Of a stretch of 62,529 nucleotides of DNA, positions 36,571 through 45,382 are shown piece after piece; positions within the stretch are counted from its first letter, which is position 1, and the number at the start of each line of letters is the position of its first letter. A program made the position numbers and the translations under genes. Origin of the DNA: Lachnospiraceae bacterium (GTDB taxonomy: Bacteria; Bacillota; Clostridia; Lachnospirales; Lachnospiraceae); NCBI GenBank assembly GCA_910575835.1, contig CAJTGB010000026.1, positions 1 to 62,529 on the forward strand, given 5' to 3'. The notes beneath the pieces are model-generated. The model saw nothing but the letters and a program-made list of their open reading frames with translations. It did not search any database and was not told where the DNA came from.

Positions 36571-37320
36571 ATGGGAATTCCGGTAAAGCTGCAGGTCTTT
36601 GAGGGGCCTTTGGACCTGCTGTTACATTTGATAGATAAGAATAAGATCGATATCTATGATATTCCGATCGTTGAGATCACGAACCAGTATATGGAGTACA
36701 TCAGGGAGATGGAGAAGGAAGACCTGAACATCATGAGCGAGTTTCTGGTGATGGCGGCGACGCTGCTCGACATTAAGTGCAGGATGCTGCTTCCTAAGGA
36801 GGTCAATGAAGAGGGAGTAGAGGAGGACCCGCGCCAGGAACTTGTGGAGCAATTGCTGGAATATAAGATGTACAAGTATATGTCTTACGAGTTAAAGGAC
36901 AGGCAGGTAGAGGGAGAGCAGGTCATGTATAAGAAGCCTACGATCCCGGAAGAGGTCCTTGGATATGTAGAGCCTGTGGATCTGGATGTGCTGCTTGCGA
37001 ACATCACCCTTGCGAAGCTTAACAAGGTGTTCAGGGAGGTCATGAGAAGACAGGTGGATAAGATCGACCCTGTCCGCAGTAAGTTTGGCAAGATAGAGAA
37101 GGAGGAGGTGACCCTGTCGGACAAGCTCCTCTATGTCGCCGAATATGCACGGAATCACCGCAGATTCGGATTTCGCAGGCTTCTTGAGGAACAGAGGTCG
37201 AAGACGCAGATCATTGTGACCTTCCTTGCGATCCTGCAGCTTATGAAGGAGGGGACGATCATGATCGAACAGGAACGGTCCTTTGAGGAGATCATGATCA
37301 TATCGAAGGCGTTTGGCTGA
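36571..37320 (+). CDS. scpA: Segregation and condensation protein A (ScpA kleisin)
   Basis: ATG 36571 has a GGGAGAGG site and gives 249 aa; the in-frame ATG 36520 upstream lacks one. The family signature is clear: VKLQVFEGPLDLLLHLIDKNKIDIYDIPI near the start, EFLVMAATLLDIKCRMLLP, and the C-terminal winged helix VTFLAILQLMKEG. It bridges SMC heads together with ScpB in chromosome condensation. scpB follows within 30 bases. Confidence 0.95.
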   Translation: MGIPVKLQVFEGPLDLLLHLIDKNKIDIYDIPIVEITNQYMEYIREMEKEDLNIMSEFLVMAATLLDIKCRMLLPKEVNEEGVEEDPRQELVEQLLEYKMYKYMSYELKDRQVEGEQVMYKKPTIPEEVLGYVEPVDLDVLLANITLAKLNKVFREVMRRQVDKIDPVRSKFGKIEKEEVTLSDKLLYVAEYARNHRRFGFRRLLEEQRSKTQIIVTFLAILQLMKEGTIMIEQERSFEEIMIISKAFG

Positions 37321-37346
37321 TAACAGATGTGGTGGAGAAGGGAATC

Positions 37347-37925
37347 ATGGAAGAAGTGGAGATCAAGAGGTTAGAGGGAGTTATAGAAGCGGTATTATTT
37401 ACCATGGGGGAATCAGTAGAGCTTTCAAAGATCGCGGCGGCGGTCGGGCACGACGCGGACACGACCAGGAAGCTGATACACAAGATGATGGACAAGTATG
37501 AGACGGAGGACCGGGGAGTGCATATCATCGAGCTTGAAGACGCGTTTCAGATGTGTACCAAAAAGGAAATGTACGAATATCTGATCCGTGTGGCGAGACA
37601 GCCGAAAAAATATGTACTGACGGATGTTCTTCTGGAGACATTGTCGATCATCGCCTATAAGCAGCCGGTGACGAAGCTGGAGGTGGAGAAGATCCGGGGG
37701 GTGAAGTCGGATCATGCGGTCAATAAGCTGGTGGAATATAATCTGGTGTGCGAGCGGGGAAGGCTTGACGCGCCCGGCAAGCCGATCCTGTTCGGTACTA
37801 CGGAGGAATTCTTAAGGAGGTTCGGCGTCCATTCGGTTGATGATCTGCCAAGCCTGAATCCTGAACAGATGGAGAGCTTCAAGGAAGAGGCGGAGGAAGA
37901 AGTTCAGCTGAAGCTGGATATCTGA
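37347..37925 (+). CDS. scpB: Segregation and condensation protein B (ScpB)
   Basis: A 192-aa tandem winged-helix protein with LEGVIEAVLFTMGESV, TDVLLETLSIIAYKQPVTKLEVEKIRGV (conserved core) and GKPILFGTTEEFLRRFG. ATG 37347 after GAAGGGA is preferred to GTG 37329, which has no ribosome-binding site. It is the dimeric partner of ScpA in the SMC-ScpAB condensin. The acidic C-terminal tail is family-typical. Confidence 0.95.
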   Translation: MEEVEIKRLEGVIEAVLFTMGESVELSKIAAAVGHDADTTRKLIHKMMDKYETEDRGVHIIELEDAFQMCTKKEMYEYLIRVARQPKKYVLTDVLLETLSIIAYKQPVTKLEVEKIRGVKSDHAVNKLVEYNLVCERGRLDAPGKPILFGTTEEFLRRFGVHSVDDLPSLNPEQMESFKEEAEEEVQLKLDI

Positions 37926-38042
37926 CGCGGGCGCCTTATGGGAGGGATCTGAACCTCCGTCTGAATTCTGATCTGAATTCTAAGAATAGAGAAGCCGGTA
38001 TTCTCATATACTGCATTAACATGGTGGTATGTGGTGTAGCGG

Positions 38043-39248
38043 ATGAAGAAGAAAATTTTATTATATGGTCTCATTTTATGTTTTTTGCTTTCTCGGTTCG
38101 GAGCAGCCCGGGTCCGGGCAGAGGGGGAAGAGAACGTGCCGGAGCAGTTATACGCCCGGTCAGCGGTACTTATGGATGCTGACAGTGGGCGTGTTTTATT
38201 TGGCAAGGAAGAGAATGAGATCCGGCCTATGGCGAGCACGACCAAGATCATGACCTGTATCCTTGCACTGGAGAACAGGCAGGAGGATCAGATCGTCACG
38301 GCTTCTGCAAACGCAGCCGGGCAGCCTAAGGTAAGGCTCGGAGTCCGGGATCAGGAGCAGTTCTATCTGAAGGATCTGCTGTATTCGCTGATGCTGGAAT
38401 CCCACAATGACAGCGCGGTGGTGATCGCGGAGGGGATCGCGGGGACGACGGAGGAATTTGCCAAGCTCATGAACCAGAAGGCACAGGAGCTTGGCTGCAA
38501 TGACACTCATTTCGTGACGCCCAACGGACTTGACGCCAGCGACGAGGGAGGGGTCCACTCTACGACTGCCAGGGATCTGGCTGTGATCATGCGGTACTGT
38601 ATCACGCAGTCGCCCTGCAGCGAAGAGTTTCTTGAGATCACAAGGACGAAGAGTTATCAGTTTGCCAATATGGACGGAAGCAGGAATTTTTCGTGCAATA
38701 ACCACAATGCGTTTCTGGATATGATGGAAGGGGCTTTAAGCGGGAAGACCGGATTTACCGCGGATGCGGGATACTGCTACGTGGGGGCGCTTAAGAGGGA
38801 TGACAGGACGTTTATCGTGGCGCTCTTAGCCTGCGGCTGGCCGAACAACAAGGGTTATAAGTGGACGGATACCCGGAAGCTGATGGAATACGGGATCGCC
38901 AACTACGAGTACCGGAATGTATGGGAGGATGTAGAACTTCCCGAGATGGAGGTCGACGGAGGGATAGAGGAGAAGGATCCTTACGAGTGCGAGATACGTA
39001 TACCGCTCTCTGTAAAAGGGAAGGAAGAGATCCCGGTGCTCCTTCGGGCGGATGAGGCATGTGAAGTGCAGACGGAGGTTGAGGAATCTCTGACGGCGCC
39101 GGTGCGCAAGGGGGATGCGGCGGGCAGGGTCCGGTATCTTCTGAACGGGGAGGAGATCGCGTCTTATGATGTGGTAACCCAAAAGTCTGTGGAAGAAAGA
39201 GATCTGGGATGGGCGATCCTCTGGACTCTGCGGTCGGCGTCTCTGTGA
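38043..39248 (+). CDS. D-alanyl-D-alanine carboxypeptidase (DacF/DacB-type low-mass PBP)
   Basis: A 401-aa exported serine peptidase with a signal peptide ending near residue 27. The penicillin-binding motifs are Ser65-Thr-Thr-Lys68 (SxxK), SHNDS (SxN) and KTG in LSGKTGFTADAGYC. A beta-rich C-terminal domain (PBP5_C-like) and a terminal hydrophobic segment that may attach it to the membrane follow. It trims the fifth D-Ala of peptidoglycan stems. It follows scpB by 117 bases and is possibly read from the same promoter. Confidence 0.92.
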   Translation: MKKKILLYGLILCFLLSRFGAARVRAEGEENVPEQLYARSAVLMDADSGRVLFGKEENEIRPMASTTKIMTCILALENRQEDQIVTASANAAGQPKVRLGVRDQEQFYLKDLLYSLMLESHNDSAVVIAEGIAGTTEEFAKLMNQKAQELGCNDTHFVTPNGLDASDEGGVHSTTARDLAVIMRYCITQSPCSEEFLEITRTKSYQFANMDGSRNFSCNNHNAFLDMMEGALSGKTGFTADAGYCYVGALKRDDRTFIVALLACGWPNNKGYKWTDTRKLMEYGIANYEYRNVWEDVELPEMEVDGGIEEKDPYECEIRIPLSVKGKEEIPVLLRADEACEVQTEVEESLTAPVRKGDAAGRVRYLLNGEEIASYDVVTQKSVEERDLGWAILWTLRSASL

Positions 39249-39540
39249 GGGGCTAGATAATTAATAATTGTCATCGGGTCTTTTGTTTCGGCGCCGTGTA
39301 CCTTGGTGCGCGGCGTTCGCTGGATATACATGCAGGTATTCCCGTTTGGTTTGCTGCCCGCGGGTATCAAAGCCCTGCGGCGATCCGTGTTTATATTACA
39401 TCTGCCGGTTGACGTAAGAGAAGAAGTGTGGTATTTTAAAAGCAGTCAGAATAGTCCTTAGGGGTTGGGGATTTCTATTGATCTAAAGCTATATATCTGT
39501 ATAGGTTCAAATATTTTTCAAATTTTTTCCTGAATTGGGT
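39249..39540. other. Intergenic region with two strong GC-rich hairpins
   Basis: This gap before recA holds a stem of 11 bp with a TT turn at 39292-39315 (CGCCGTGTACC with GGTGCGCGGCG). A second stem lies at about 39358-39380 (CCGCGGG with CCC-T-GCGG). No T-run follows either, so they are not ordinary terminators. Between them lies TACATGCAGGTAT, also found in the hairpin element before dut (43180-43192). It may be a small structured RNA or a dispersed palindromic element. No ORF is supported. Confidence 0.4.
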
Positions 39541-39541
39541 G

Positions 39542-39570
39542 TTGACATTTTGTAATAAGTATAATAGTAT
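39542..39570 (+). promoter_or_regulatory. recA promoter
   Basis: TTGACA (39542-39547) followed by a 17-bp spacer and TAGTAT (39565-39570). The TATAAT inside the spacer is too close to the -35 to be used with it. Confidence 0.65.
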
Positions 39571-39583
39571 ATTAACCATAGAA

Positions 39584-39597
39584 CGAACATTCGTTCG
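39584..39597. promoter_or_regulatory. LexA (SOS) operator of recA
   Basis: CGAACATTCGTTCG fits the Gram-positive LexA box CGAAC-N4-GTTCG exactly. It lies just downstream of the -10, where bound LexA would block transcription of recA-recX until DNA damage. Confidence 0.85.
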
Positions 39598-39624
39598 TTT
39601 GGCGCGTGAAAAGGAGATTTTATT

Positions 39625-40764
39625 ATGGCGAGTGAAGATAAGAAGAAGGCATTGGATGCTGCGATAGCGAAGCTTGAGAAGGATTTTGGCAAGGGAACGG
39701 TTATGAAGCTTGGAGATCCCAAGGCACAGGTGACGGTAGAGACGATTCCGACAGGATCGCTCAGTCTGGATCTTGCGCTGGGGCTTGGAGGTGTTCCGAG
39801 AGGACGTATCGTAGAGGTGTACGGCCCCGAGTCCAGCGGTAAGACTACGGTTGCGTTACATATGATCGCGGAGGTACAGAAGCGCGGAGGGATCGCGGGA
39901 TTTATTGATGCAGAGCATGCGCTGGATCCGGTCTATGCGAAGAATATCGGCGTAGATATTGATGAATTGTATATTTCCCAGCCGGACAGCGGAGATCAGG
40001 CGCTTGAGATCACTGAGACGATGGTGCGTTCAGGCGCGATGGACATTATTGTTGTGGACTCTGTGGCGGCGCTGGTGCCGAAGCAGGAGATCGAGGGAGA
40101 TATGGGAGACAGCCATGTGGGCCTGCAGGCCAGACTGATGTCACAGGCTCTCAGGAAGCTGACGCCGGTGATCAGCAAGTCCAACTGTGTGGTGATCTTT
40201 ATCAATCAGCTCCGCGAGAAGGTCGGGGTCATGTTCGGGAATCCTGAGACGACGACCGGCGGACGGGCGCTTAAGTTCTATGCCTCTATCCGTATGGATG
40301 TACGGAGGATCGAGACGCTGAAGCAGAGCGGCGATATGGTGGGGAACAGGACCCGTGTGAAGGTCGTGAAGAATAAGATCGCACCGCCGTTTAAGGAGGC
40401 GGAGTTCGATATTATGTTCGGCAAGGGGATCTCAAGAGAGGGAGATATCCTGGATCTGGCTGTGGACTGCAAGCTGGTGAGCAAGAGCGGGGCGTGGTTC
40501 GCCTATAACGGAGACAAGATCGGACAGGGCCGCGAGAATGCCAAGACGTACTTAAAGGAGCATCCCGAGGTTATGGGAGAGCTGGAGGCTAAGATCCGCA
40601 GCCATTATGATATCGGAGAGGATACGCCGTTAGAGGACAAGAACACGAAGCCGATACCCAAGGACGGTAAGAAGGGCGGCAGGAAGTCCCAGGCTGCGAA
40701 GGAAGAAGTGAAGGAAGCCGAAGCAGATGCAGGAGAGGACGCCGCAGACGGTGATGAAGCATAG
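39625..40764 (+). CDS. recA: Recombinase RecA
   Basis: A 379-aa strand-exchange protein with Walker [10 protein letters not shown] at about 67-75, the Walker B region [10 protein letters not shown] and the loop segments [18 protein letters not shown] and [17 protein letters not shown]. The C-terminal tail is acidic. It promotes homologous recombination and LexA self-cleavage. The start is ATG 39625 after AAGGAG. recX begins two bases after its stop. Expression should be SOS-controlled through the operator upstream. Confidence 0.98.
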   Translation: MASEDKKKALDAAIAKLEKDFGKGTVMKLGDPKAQVTVETIPTGSLSLDLALGLGGVPRGRIVEVYGPESSGKTTVALHMIAEVQKRGGIAGFIDAEHALDPVYAKNIGVDIDELYISQPDSGDQALEITETMVRSGAMDIIVVDSVAALVPKQEIEGDMGDSHVGLQARLMSQALRKLTPVISKSNCVVIFINQLREKVGVMFGNPETTTGGRALKFYASIRMDVRRIETLKQSGDMVGNRTRVKVVKNKIAPPFKEAEFDIMFGKGISREGDILDLAVDCKLVSKSGAWFAYNGDKIGQGRENAKTYLKEHPEVMGELEAKIRSHYDIGEDTPLEDKNTKPIPKDGKKGGRKSQAAKEEVKEAEADAGEDAADGDEA

Positions 40765-40766
40765 AA

Positions 40767-41384
40767 ATGGTAGTTACGAAGATTGAACCGATAACGAAGA
40801 CCAGATTCCGCATATACGCGGATGAGAATGAGAAGCCTTTGTTTGTACTCTATAAGGGCGAGCTGTCCAGGTATCATATCGCCGTGGGTGAAGAGATCAG
40901 CGGGGACGTTTACGAAGAGATCTACAGGAACGTCATAGTGAAGAGAGCGAAGGCAAGGGCGCTTCATCTATTGAACGATATGGGAAGGACGGAAGCGCAG
41001 CTTCGAAGGAAGCTTACGACGGGAGGATATACGGAGGAAGCAGCAGAGGAAGCGATCGCGTATGTGAAGTCTTTTGGGTATCTGAACGATTGGGAATATG
41101 CCAGAAGCTTTATCGAGGGCAGGAAGAACAGGAAGAGCAGAAGAGAACTTGGCGCCGCACTGTGCCAGAAGGGTATCAGCCGGGAAGAGGCGGAGAGGGC
41201 GCTGGAGGAATTCTATGATACAGAAGATTCCGAAGCGGCGGTCAGGGAACTGCTTCGGAAGAAGAAGTTCGATCTTAAGACTGCCGATTATGTACAGACG
41301 CAGAAGATGGCGGGATATCTGATGCGCAAGGGATTCCGGTATGATGAGATCCGCAGGGTACTCGAAGTGAACGAAGCCTTCTAA
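40767..41384 (+). CDS. recX: RecA regulator RecX
   Basis: A 205-aa helical-repeat protein with a beta-strand N-terminal extension and three-helix repeats: ARALHLLNDMGRTEAQLRRKL, EEAIAYVKSFGYLNDWEYAR and ELGAALCQKGISREEAERAL. It binds the RecA filament and limits recombinase activity. It is placed directly after recA with a two-base gap. Confidence 0.9.
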   Translation: MVVTKIEPITKTRFRIYADENEKPLFVLYKGELSRYHIAVGEEISGDVYEEIYRNVIVKRAKARALHLLNDMGRTEAQLRRKLTTGGYTEEAAEEAIAYVKSFGYLNDWEYARSFIEGRKNRKSRRELGAALCQKGISREEAERALEEFYDTEDSEAAVRELLRKKKFDLKTADYVQTQKMAGYLMRKGFRYDEIRRVLEVNEAF

Positions 41385-41430
41385 AATACAGAGAGCCGTA
41401 ACAGAAAGTTAAATGTTCTGGGCGGAATGC

Positions 41431-41459
41431 TTGACATCTTTGTGAAAACAGTATAAAAT
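41431..41459 (+). promoter_or_regulatory. rny promoter
   Basis: TTGACA (41431-41436) and TAAAAT (41454-41459) with a 17-bp spacer, 48 bases before the rny start. Confidence 0.75.
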
Positions 41460-41506
41460 CTAAGTGTTGTAGTTGTACAATGAAAACTGAATAAGGAGGT
41501 GCTCCT

Positions 41507-43060
41507 GTGCCGAATGGAATATTAATTGCTGTAGGAGTTGTGCTGATCGTGGCGGCAGCAGTCATCAGTCATTTTCTGACAGTTTCTAATCTGAAGCAGA
41601 ACGCGGAGTCTAAGATTGGGAATGCGGAGTTCAGAGCAAGGGAAATCATTGATGACGCAGTGAAGACGGCTGAGGCAAAAAAGAAGGAGTCTCTCTTGGA
41701 AATTAAAGAAGAGTCTATTAAGAACAAGAATGAACTTGAGAAAGAGACCAAGGAACGCAGGAATGAGTTACAACGTTATGAGAAGCGCGTTCTTTCCAAA
41801 GAAGAGGCTTTAGATAAGAAAGCGGATGCGATCGAGAAGCGCGAAGCCGGACATGCGGCAAAAGAAGAACAGCTGCGCCAGCGCGAAGCGAAAGTAGAAG
41901 AGCTGGGCAGACAGAGAGTACAGGAACTAGAAAGAATCTCAGGACTTACCTCCGAACAAGCAAAAGAGTATTTGTTAAAAACTGTTGAAGACGATGTTAA
42001 ACATGACACCGCCAGGATGATCAAGGAATTAGAGACGCAGGCGAAGGAAGAAGCGGACAAGAAGGCGAAGGAATTCGTTGTGACTGCTATCCAGAGATGC
42101 GCGGCAGATCATGTTGCGGAGACTACAATTTCGGTTGTACAGCTTCCGAGCGATGAGATGAAGGGAAGGATCATTGGACGTGAAGGGCGCAATATCCGTA
42201 CATTGGAGACAATGACAGGTGTTGAGCTGATCATTGATGATACGCCGGAAGCGGTCGTATTATCAGGATTTGATCCGATCCGAAGAGAGGTCGCAAGGAT
42301 CGCGCTGGAGAAACTGATTGTTGACGGACGTATTCATCCGGCAAGAATTGAGGAGATGGTAGAAAAGGCGCAGAAAGAAGTAGATGCCATGATTCGAGAA
42401 GAGGGAGAGGCAGCGGCTTTGGAAGTGGGCGTTCACGGAATTCATCCTGAACTGATCCGGCTGCTTGGACGAATGAAGTTTCGGACAAGCTATGGTCAGA
42501 ACGCATTGAAGCATTCTGTTGAAGTTGCGCAGCTTGCCGGTCTGCTTGCCGGCGAGATCGGGCTGGACGTCAGAATCGCCAAGCGTGCCGGACTTCTGCA
42601 CGATGTCGGCAAATCTATCGATCATGATGTGGAAGGATCACATATTCAGATCGGCGTGGATCTTTGTAGGAAGTACAAGGAATCAGCGACGGTTATTAAT
42701 GCGGTTGAAGCGCATCATGGCGATGTAGAACCGGAGAGTCTGATTGCCTGTGTTGTGCAGGCGGCTGATACAATATCGGCTGCACGCCCGGGCGCCAGAA
42801 GAGAGACATTAGAAACATATACCAACAGGTTAAAACAACTAGAAGATATAACCAACCAGTTTAAGGGGGTTGACAAATCTTTTGCGATTCAAGCGGGTAG
42901 AGAGATTCGAGTTATGGTGGTTCCAGAGCAAGTATCGGATGCGGATATGGTGCTGATGGCCAGGGATATAGCGAAGCAGATAGAATATGAGTTAGAGTAT
43001 CCCGGACAGATCAAAGTCAATGTGATCCGTGAATCACGTGTTACAGATTATGCCAAGTAA
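41507..43060 (+). CDS. rny: Ribonuclease Y
   Basis: A 517-aa endoribonuclease starting at GTG 41507 after GGAGGTG. It has an N-terminal membrane anchor (about 4-24), a long Glu/Lys-rich coiled coil to about 190, a KH domain ([17 protein letters not shown]) and an HD domain with the HD pair at 365-366 ([12 protein letters not shown]). It starts mRNA decay and is the main RNase E-like activity in Firmicutes lacking RNase E. A terminator follows. Confidence 0.97.
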   Translation: MPNGILIAVGVVLIVAAAVISHFLTVSNLKQNAESKIGNAEFRAREIIDDAVKTAEAKKKESLLEIKEESIKNKNELEKETKERRNELQRYEKRVLSKEEALDKKADAIEKREAGHAAKEEQLRQREAKVEELGRQRVQELERISGLTSEQAKEYLLKTVEDDVKHDTARMIKELETQAKEEADKKAKEFVVTAIQRCAADHVAETTISVVQLPSDEMKGRIIGREGRNIRTLETMTGVELIIDDTPEAVVLSGFDPIRREVARIALEKLIVDGRIHPARIEEMVEKAQKEVDAMIREEGEAAALEVGVHGIHPELIRLLGRMKFRTSYGQNALKHSVEVAQLAGLLAGEIGLDVRIAKRAGLLHDVGKSIDHDVEGSHIQIGVDLCRKYKESATVINAVEAHHGDVEPESLIACVVQAADTISAARPGARRETLETYTNRLKQLEDITNQFKGVDKSFAIQAGREIRVMVVPEQVSDADMVLMARDIAKQIEYELEYPGQIKVNVIRESRVTDYAK

Positions 43061-43080
43061 GTGATTAAGATATGAACAGA

Positions 43081-43135
43081 TCAGGGAAGGTCGTGAAAAG
43101 ACAGTATTTTCAGACTTTCCCTGATTTGCTTTTTT
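43081..43135 (+). terminator. rny terminator
   Basis: TCAGGGAAGGTC (43081-43092) pairs with GACTTTCCCTGA (43113-43124) through one G-U pair, and a T-rich run follows. Confidence 0.8.
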
Positions 43136-43217
43136 CCCGAAGCAGCGAACCAGACAGCCATACAGCAGGCTATACAGCCGTACATGCAGGTATGGATATC
43201 CGGCTCGCTGCTTCGGG
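43136..43217. repeat. Long nested inverted repeat between rny and dut
   Basis: CCCGAAGCAGCGA (43136-43148) pairs perfectly with TCGCTGCTTCGGG (43205-43217). Inside it CCATAC (43158-43163) pairs with GTATGG (43190-43195) around a loop containing GGCTATACAGCC. It has no T-run and follows the rny terminator directly. It looks like a palindromic extragenic element or structured RNA rather than a terminator. Confidence 0.6.
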
Positions 43218-43260
43218 GCTTTGGACCTACAGAAAAATGTGGAGCAGTTGGGAGGTTATC

Positions 43261-43773
43261 ATGGCAAAGAGAATAGCGCAGTTTCACAAAGTGAGCTTTG
43301 AACAGTTTAAGGAAGGGTATTTGGATGAATTCGGGGCAGCGCGGGAAGAAGAGATCAGGAAGATCTATGACGCCGTCCGGCTGCCATGCAGGGCAACGTC
43401 GGGGTCCGCGGGATATGACTTCTATGCGCCGGTGGAGATCGTGTTAGAACCGGGGAAGACGGTCAAGATTCCGACAGGCGTCTGTGTGGAAATGCAAGAG
43501 GATTGGGTGATGAAGTGCTATCCAAGGAGTGGGCTTGGATTCAAATACCGTCTGCAGCTTAACAATACGGTAGGAATCATAGACAGCGACTATTATTATT
43601 CGGATAATGAAGGACATATATTTGTGAAGCTTACGAATGACAGCAAGGAAGGGAAAACGGTCCGTATCGAAGCCGGCAAGGGATTTATGCAGGGAATCTT
43701 CGTGGAATACGGCATTACGGTGGACGATGATGTGACGGCGGTCCGCAACGGCGGGCTTGGAAGTACGACTTAA
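43261..43773 (+). CDS. dUTP diphosphatase-like nucleotidohydrolase
   Basis: ATG 43261 after GGGAGG gives 170 aa; a longer in-frame start at 43072 would read through two hairpins and is rejected. The dUTPase-fold motifs are SAGYDFYAP, YPRSGLGFKY (motif 2), NNTVGIIDSDYY (motif 3) and KGFMQGIF (motif 4). The C-terminus NGGLGSTT corresponds to the flexible P-loop-like motif 5. An N-terminal extension of about 35 residues is present. It removes dUTP and makes dUMP; specificity for dUTP over dCTP is inferred. Confidence 0.85.
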   Translation: MAKRIAQFHKVSFEQFKEGYLDEFGAAREEEIRKIYDAVRLPCRATSGSAGYDFYAPVEIVLEPGKTVKIPTGVCVEMQEDWVMKCYPRSGLGFKYRLQLNNTVGIIDSDYYYSDNEGHIFVKLTNDSKEGKTVRIEAGKGFMQGIFVEYGITVDDDVTAVRNGGLGSTT

Positions 43774-43786
43774 GCCGAACAAGGAA

Positions 43787-43812
43787 GGCAGCGGATGTGC
43801 CGCTGTCTTTTT
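43787..43812 (+). terminator. Terminator after the dUTPase gene
   Basis: GGCAGCGG (43787-43794) pairs with CCGCTGTC (43800-43807) around a 5-nt loop, followed by five T. Confidence 0.75.
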
Positions 43813-43883
43813 GTGTGAATATTTTTAAGGGAACATGGGGATGCTAGTGCTTAAAGACTCAGTAATTAAGCGGAGGAATAACT

Positions 43884-45245
43884 ATGTCAGACGTAAAAAA
43901 GGTAACTGCTTCAAGAGAAGAGAATACCGCGTATATGAATCAGGTGCTTCCGGTACAGGATAGTTTTGATATTATTCAGCGGGATATCATGATCGGCGGC
44001 CGCTGTGCATCCTTCTATTTTATAGACGGATTTATGAAGGATGAATCTATGCTTAAGATCATGGATTCATTCTTCGGGGTCACAGAAGAAGACATGCCGG
44101 GTGATGCGACCAGTTTTTCCAGAGAATGTGTTCCTTATGTGGAAGTGGATATCCTGGGGGATTTTGACCAGATCATCAAGAATCTGCTGTCCGGCGTCAC
44201 CTGTCTTTTTATTGAGGGCTACGAGGCGTGTATCGCGATCGACTGCAGGACTTATCCTGCAAGGAGCGTGGAAGAGCCGGATAAGGATAAGTCGCTTCGA
44301 GGATCAAGGGACGGGTTCGTGGAGACGATCGTATTCAATACGGCGCTCATGAGACGGAGGATCAGGGATCCGCATCTGGTCATGGAGATGGTGGAGATCG
44401 GCGACAGTTCCAGGACGGATGTCGCGATCTGTTATATGAACGACCGGGTGGATCAGGAGCTTCTTACGAATGTATCGGATCGGATCAAGAGTATACGGAC
44501 CGACGCGCTGCGCATGAATCAGCAGAGCCTTGCAGAGGGCTTGTATAAACGGAAGTGGTATAATCCGTTTCCGAAGTTTAAGTTTACCGAACGGCCGGAT
44601 ACGGCGACCGCCTGTCTTCTGGAGGGCAAGATCGTTCTTCTGGTCGACAATTCACCGTCGGCAATGATACTTCCAACATCGATCTTCGATATGATCGAGG
44701 AGGCCAATGATTATTATTTCCCGACATTGACCAATATATATCTGAAGATTGCCAGAGGGTTGATCACGATCATGACAGTATTTTTGACGCCGGTGTTTCT
44801 GCTTTTCATGCAGAATCTAAACTGGCTTCCAGAAGCATTTGCCTTCGTATCGGTGAAGGATATGGTGAATATTCCGCTGATCTTCCAACTTCTGATCCTG
44901 GAGATCGCTATTGACGGACTGCGTCTGGCAGCGCTGAATACGCCGAGTATGCTCAGTACGCCGCTCAGCGTGATCGCCGGTCTGGTAATGGGAGAATTCT
45001 CGGTGAAGTCCGGGTGGTTCAATGCGGAGGTCATGCTCTATATGGCGTTCGTATCGGTTGCGAACTACACCCAGCCGAATTTTGAGCTTGGCTATGCTCT
45101 GAAATTCATGCGCCTGGAGCTTCTGATCCTGACAGCGCTGTTTAACTGGTGGGGCTTCCTTATTGGGACGCTGATCATAGTCTGCAGTATTTGCTTCAAT
45201 AAAACACTGTCAGGCAGGAATTATCTGAACGTGAAGCTTAATTGA
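43884..45245 (+). CDS. GerA-family spore membrane protein, SpoVAF-like
   Basis: A 453-aa protein with a large soluble N-terminal domain and four to five membrane segments from about residue 285 on. The GerA family core is visible: VEMVEIGDSSRTDVAICYM, VLLVDNSPSAMILPTSIFDMIEEANDYY and PTLTNIYLKIARG. The family covers germinant-receptor A subunits and SpoVAF. SpoVAF is favoured because no GerB or GerC subunit gene follows, but the other spoVA genes are not next to it either. It acts in the spore inner membrane and is expected under sigma-G. Confidence 0.8.
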   Translation: MSDVKKVTASREENTAYMNQVLPVQDSFDIIQRDIMIGGRCASFYFIDGFMKDESMLKIMDSFFGVTEEDMPGDATSFSRECVPYVEVDILGDFDQIIKNLLSGVTCLFIEGYEACIAIDCRTYPARSVEEPDKDKSLRGSRDGFVETIVFNTALMRRRIRDPHLVMEMVEIGDSSRTDVAICYMNDRVDQELLTNVSDRIKSIRTDALRMNQQSLAEGLYKRKWYNPFPKFKFTERPDTATACLLEGKIVLLVDNSPSAMILPTSIFDMIEEANDYYFPTLTNIYLKIARGLITIMTVFLTPVFLLFMQNLNWLPEAFAFVSVKDMVNIPLIFQLLILEIAIDGLRLAALNTPSMLSTPLSVIAGLVMGEFSVKSGWFNAEVMLYMAFVSVANYTQPNFELGYALKFMRLELLILTALFNWWGFLIGTLIIVCSICFNKTLSGRNYLNVKLN

Positions 45246-45255
45246 TCTTGCACTG

Positions 45256-45284
45256 TTTACAGTAATTAACAGACATGTTAGAAT
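45256..45284 (+). promoter_or_regulatory. Promoter of the MATE-degV operon
   Basis: TTTACA (45256-45261) and TAGAAT (45279-45284) with a 17-bp spacer; the transcript would start near 45291, just ahead of a stable hairpin. Confidence 0.6.
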
Positions 45285-45300
45285 ATAGGACGTAAGAGAT

Positions 45301-45365
45301 GGGAGCCGCGAGGGTCGGATACTTTGCAGTAAGCTGCGGGGTATTCGGCTTCCCGGCAGCTCTGC
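45301..45365 (+). promoter_or_regulatory. Structured leader of the MATE transporter gene
   Basis: GGGAGCCG (45301-45308) can pair with CGGCTTCCC (45346-45354, one bulge), with GATAC/GTATT and GCAG/CTGC stacked inside. The inner AGCTGC (45332-45337) can instead pair with GCAGCT (45356-45361) nearer the start codon. Two mutually exclusive folds in a short leader suggest a switch. No known riboswitch class is recognised. Confidence 0.35.
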
Positions 45366-45382
45366 ATTAGAAAGGAATACAT

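Noticed and set aside
39326-39338. Shared 13-mer TACATGCAGGTAT as proof of a repeat family
   Set aside because: Matches of 13 bases are expected by chance many times in 62 kb, so on its own it is not evidence; only the structured context makes it worth a search.
39559-39566. TATAAT-like -10 close behind the recA -35
   Set aside because: The spacing of 12 bp is too short; TAGTAT at 17 bp fits better.
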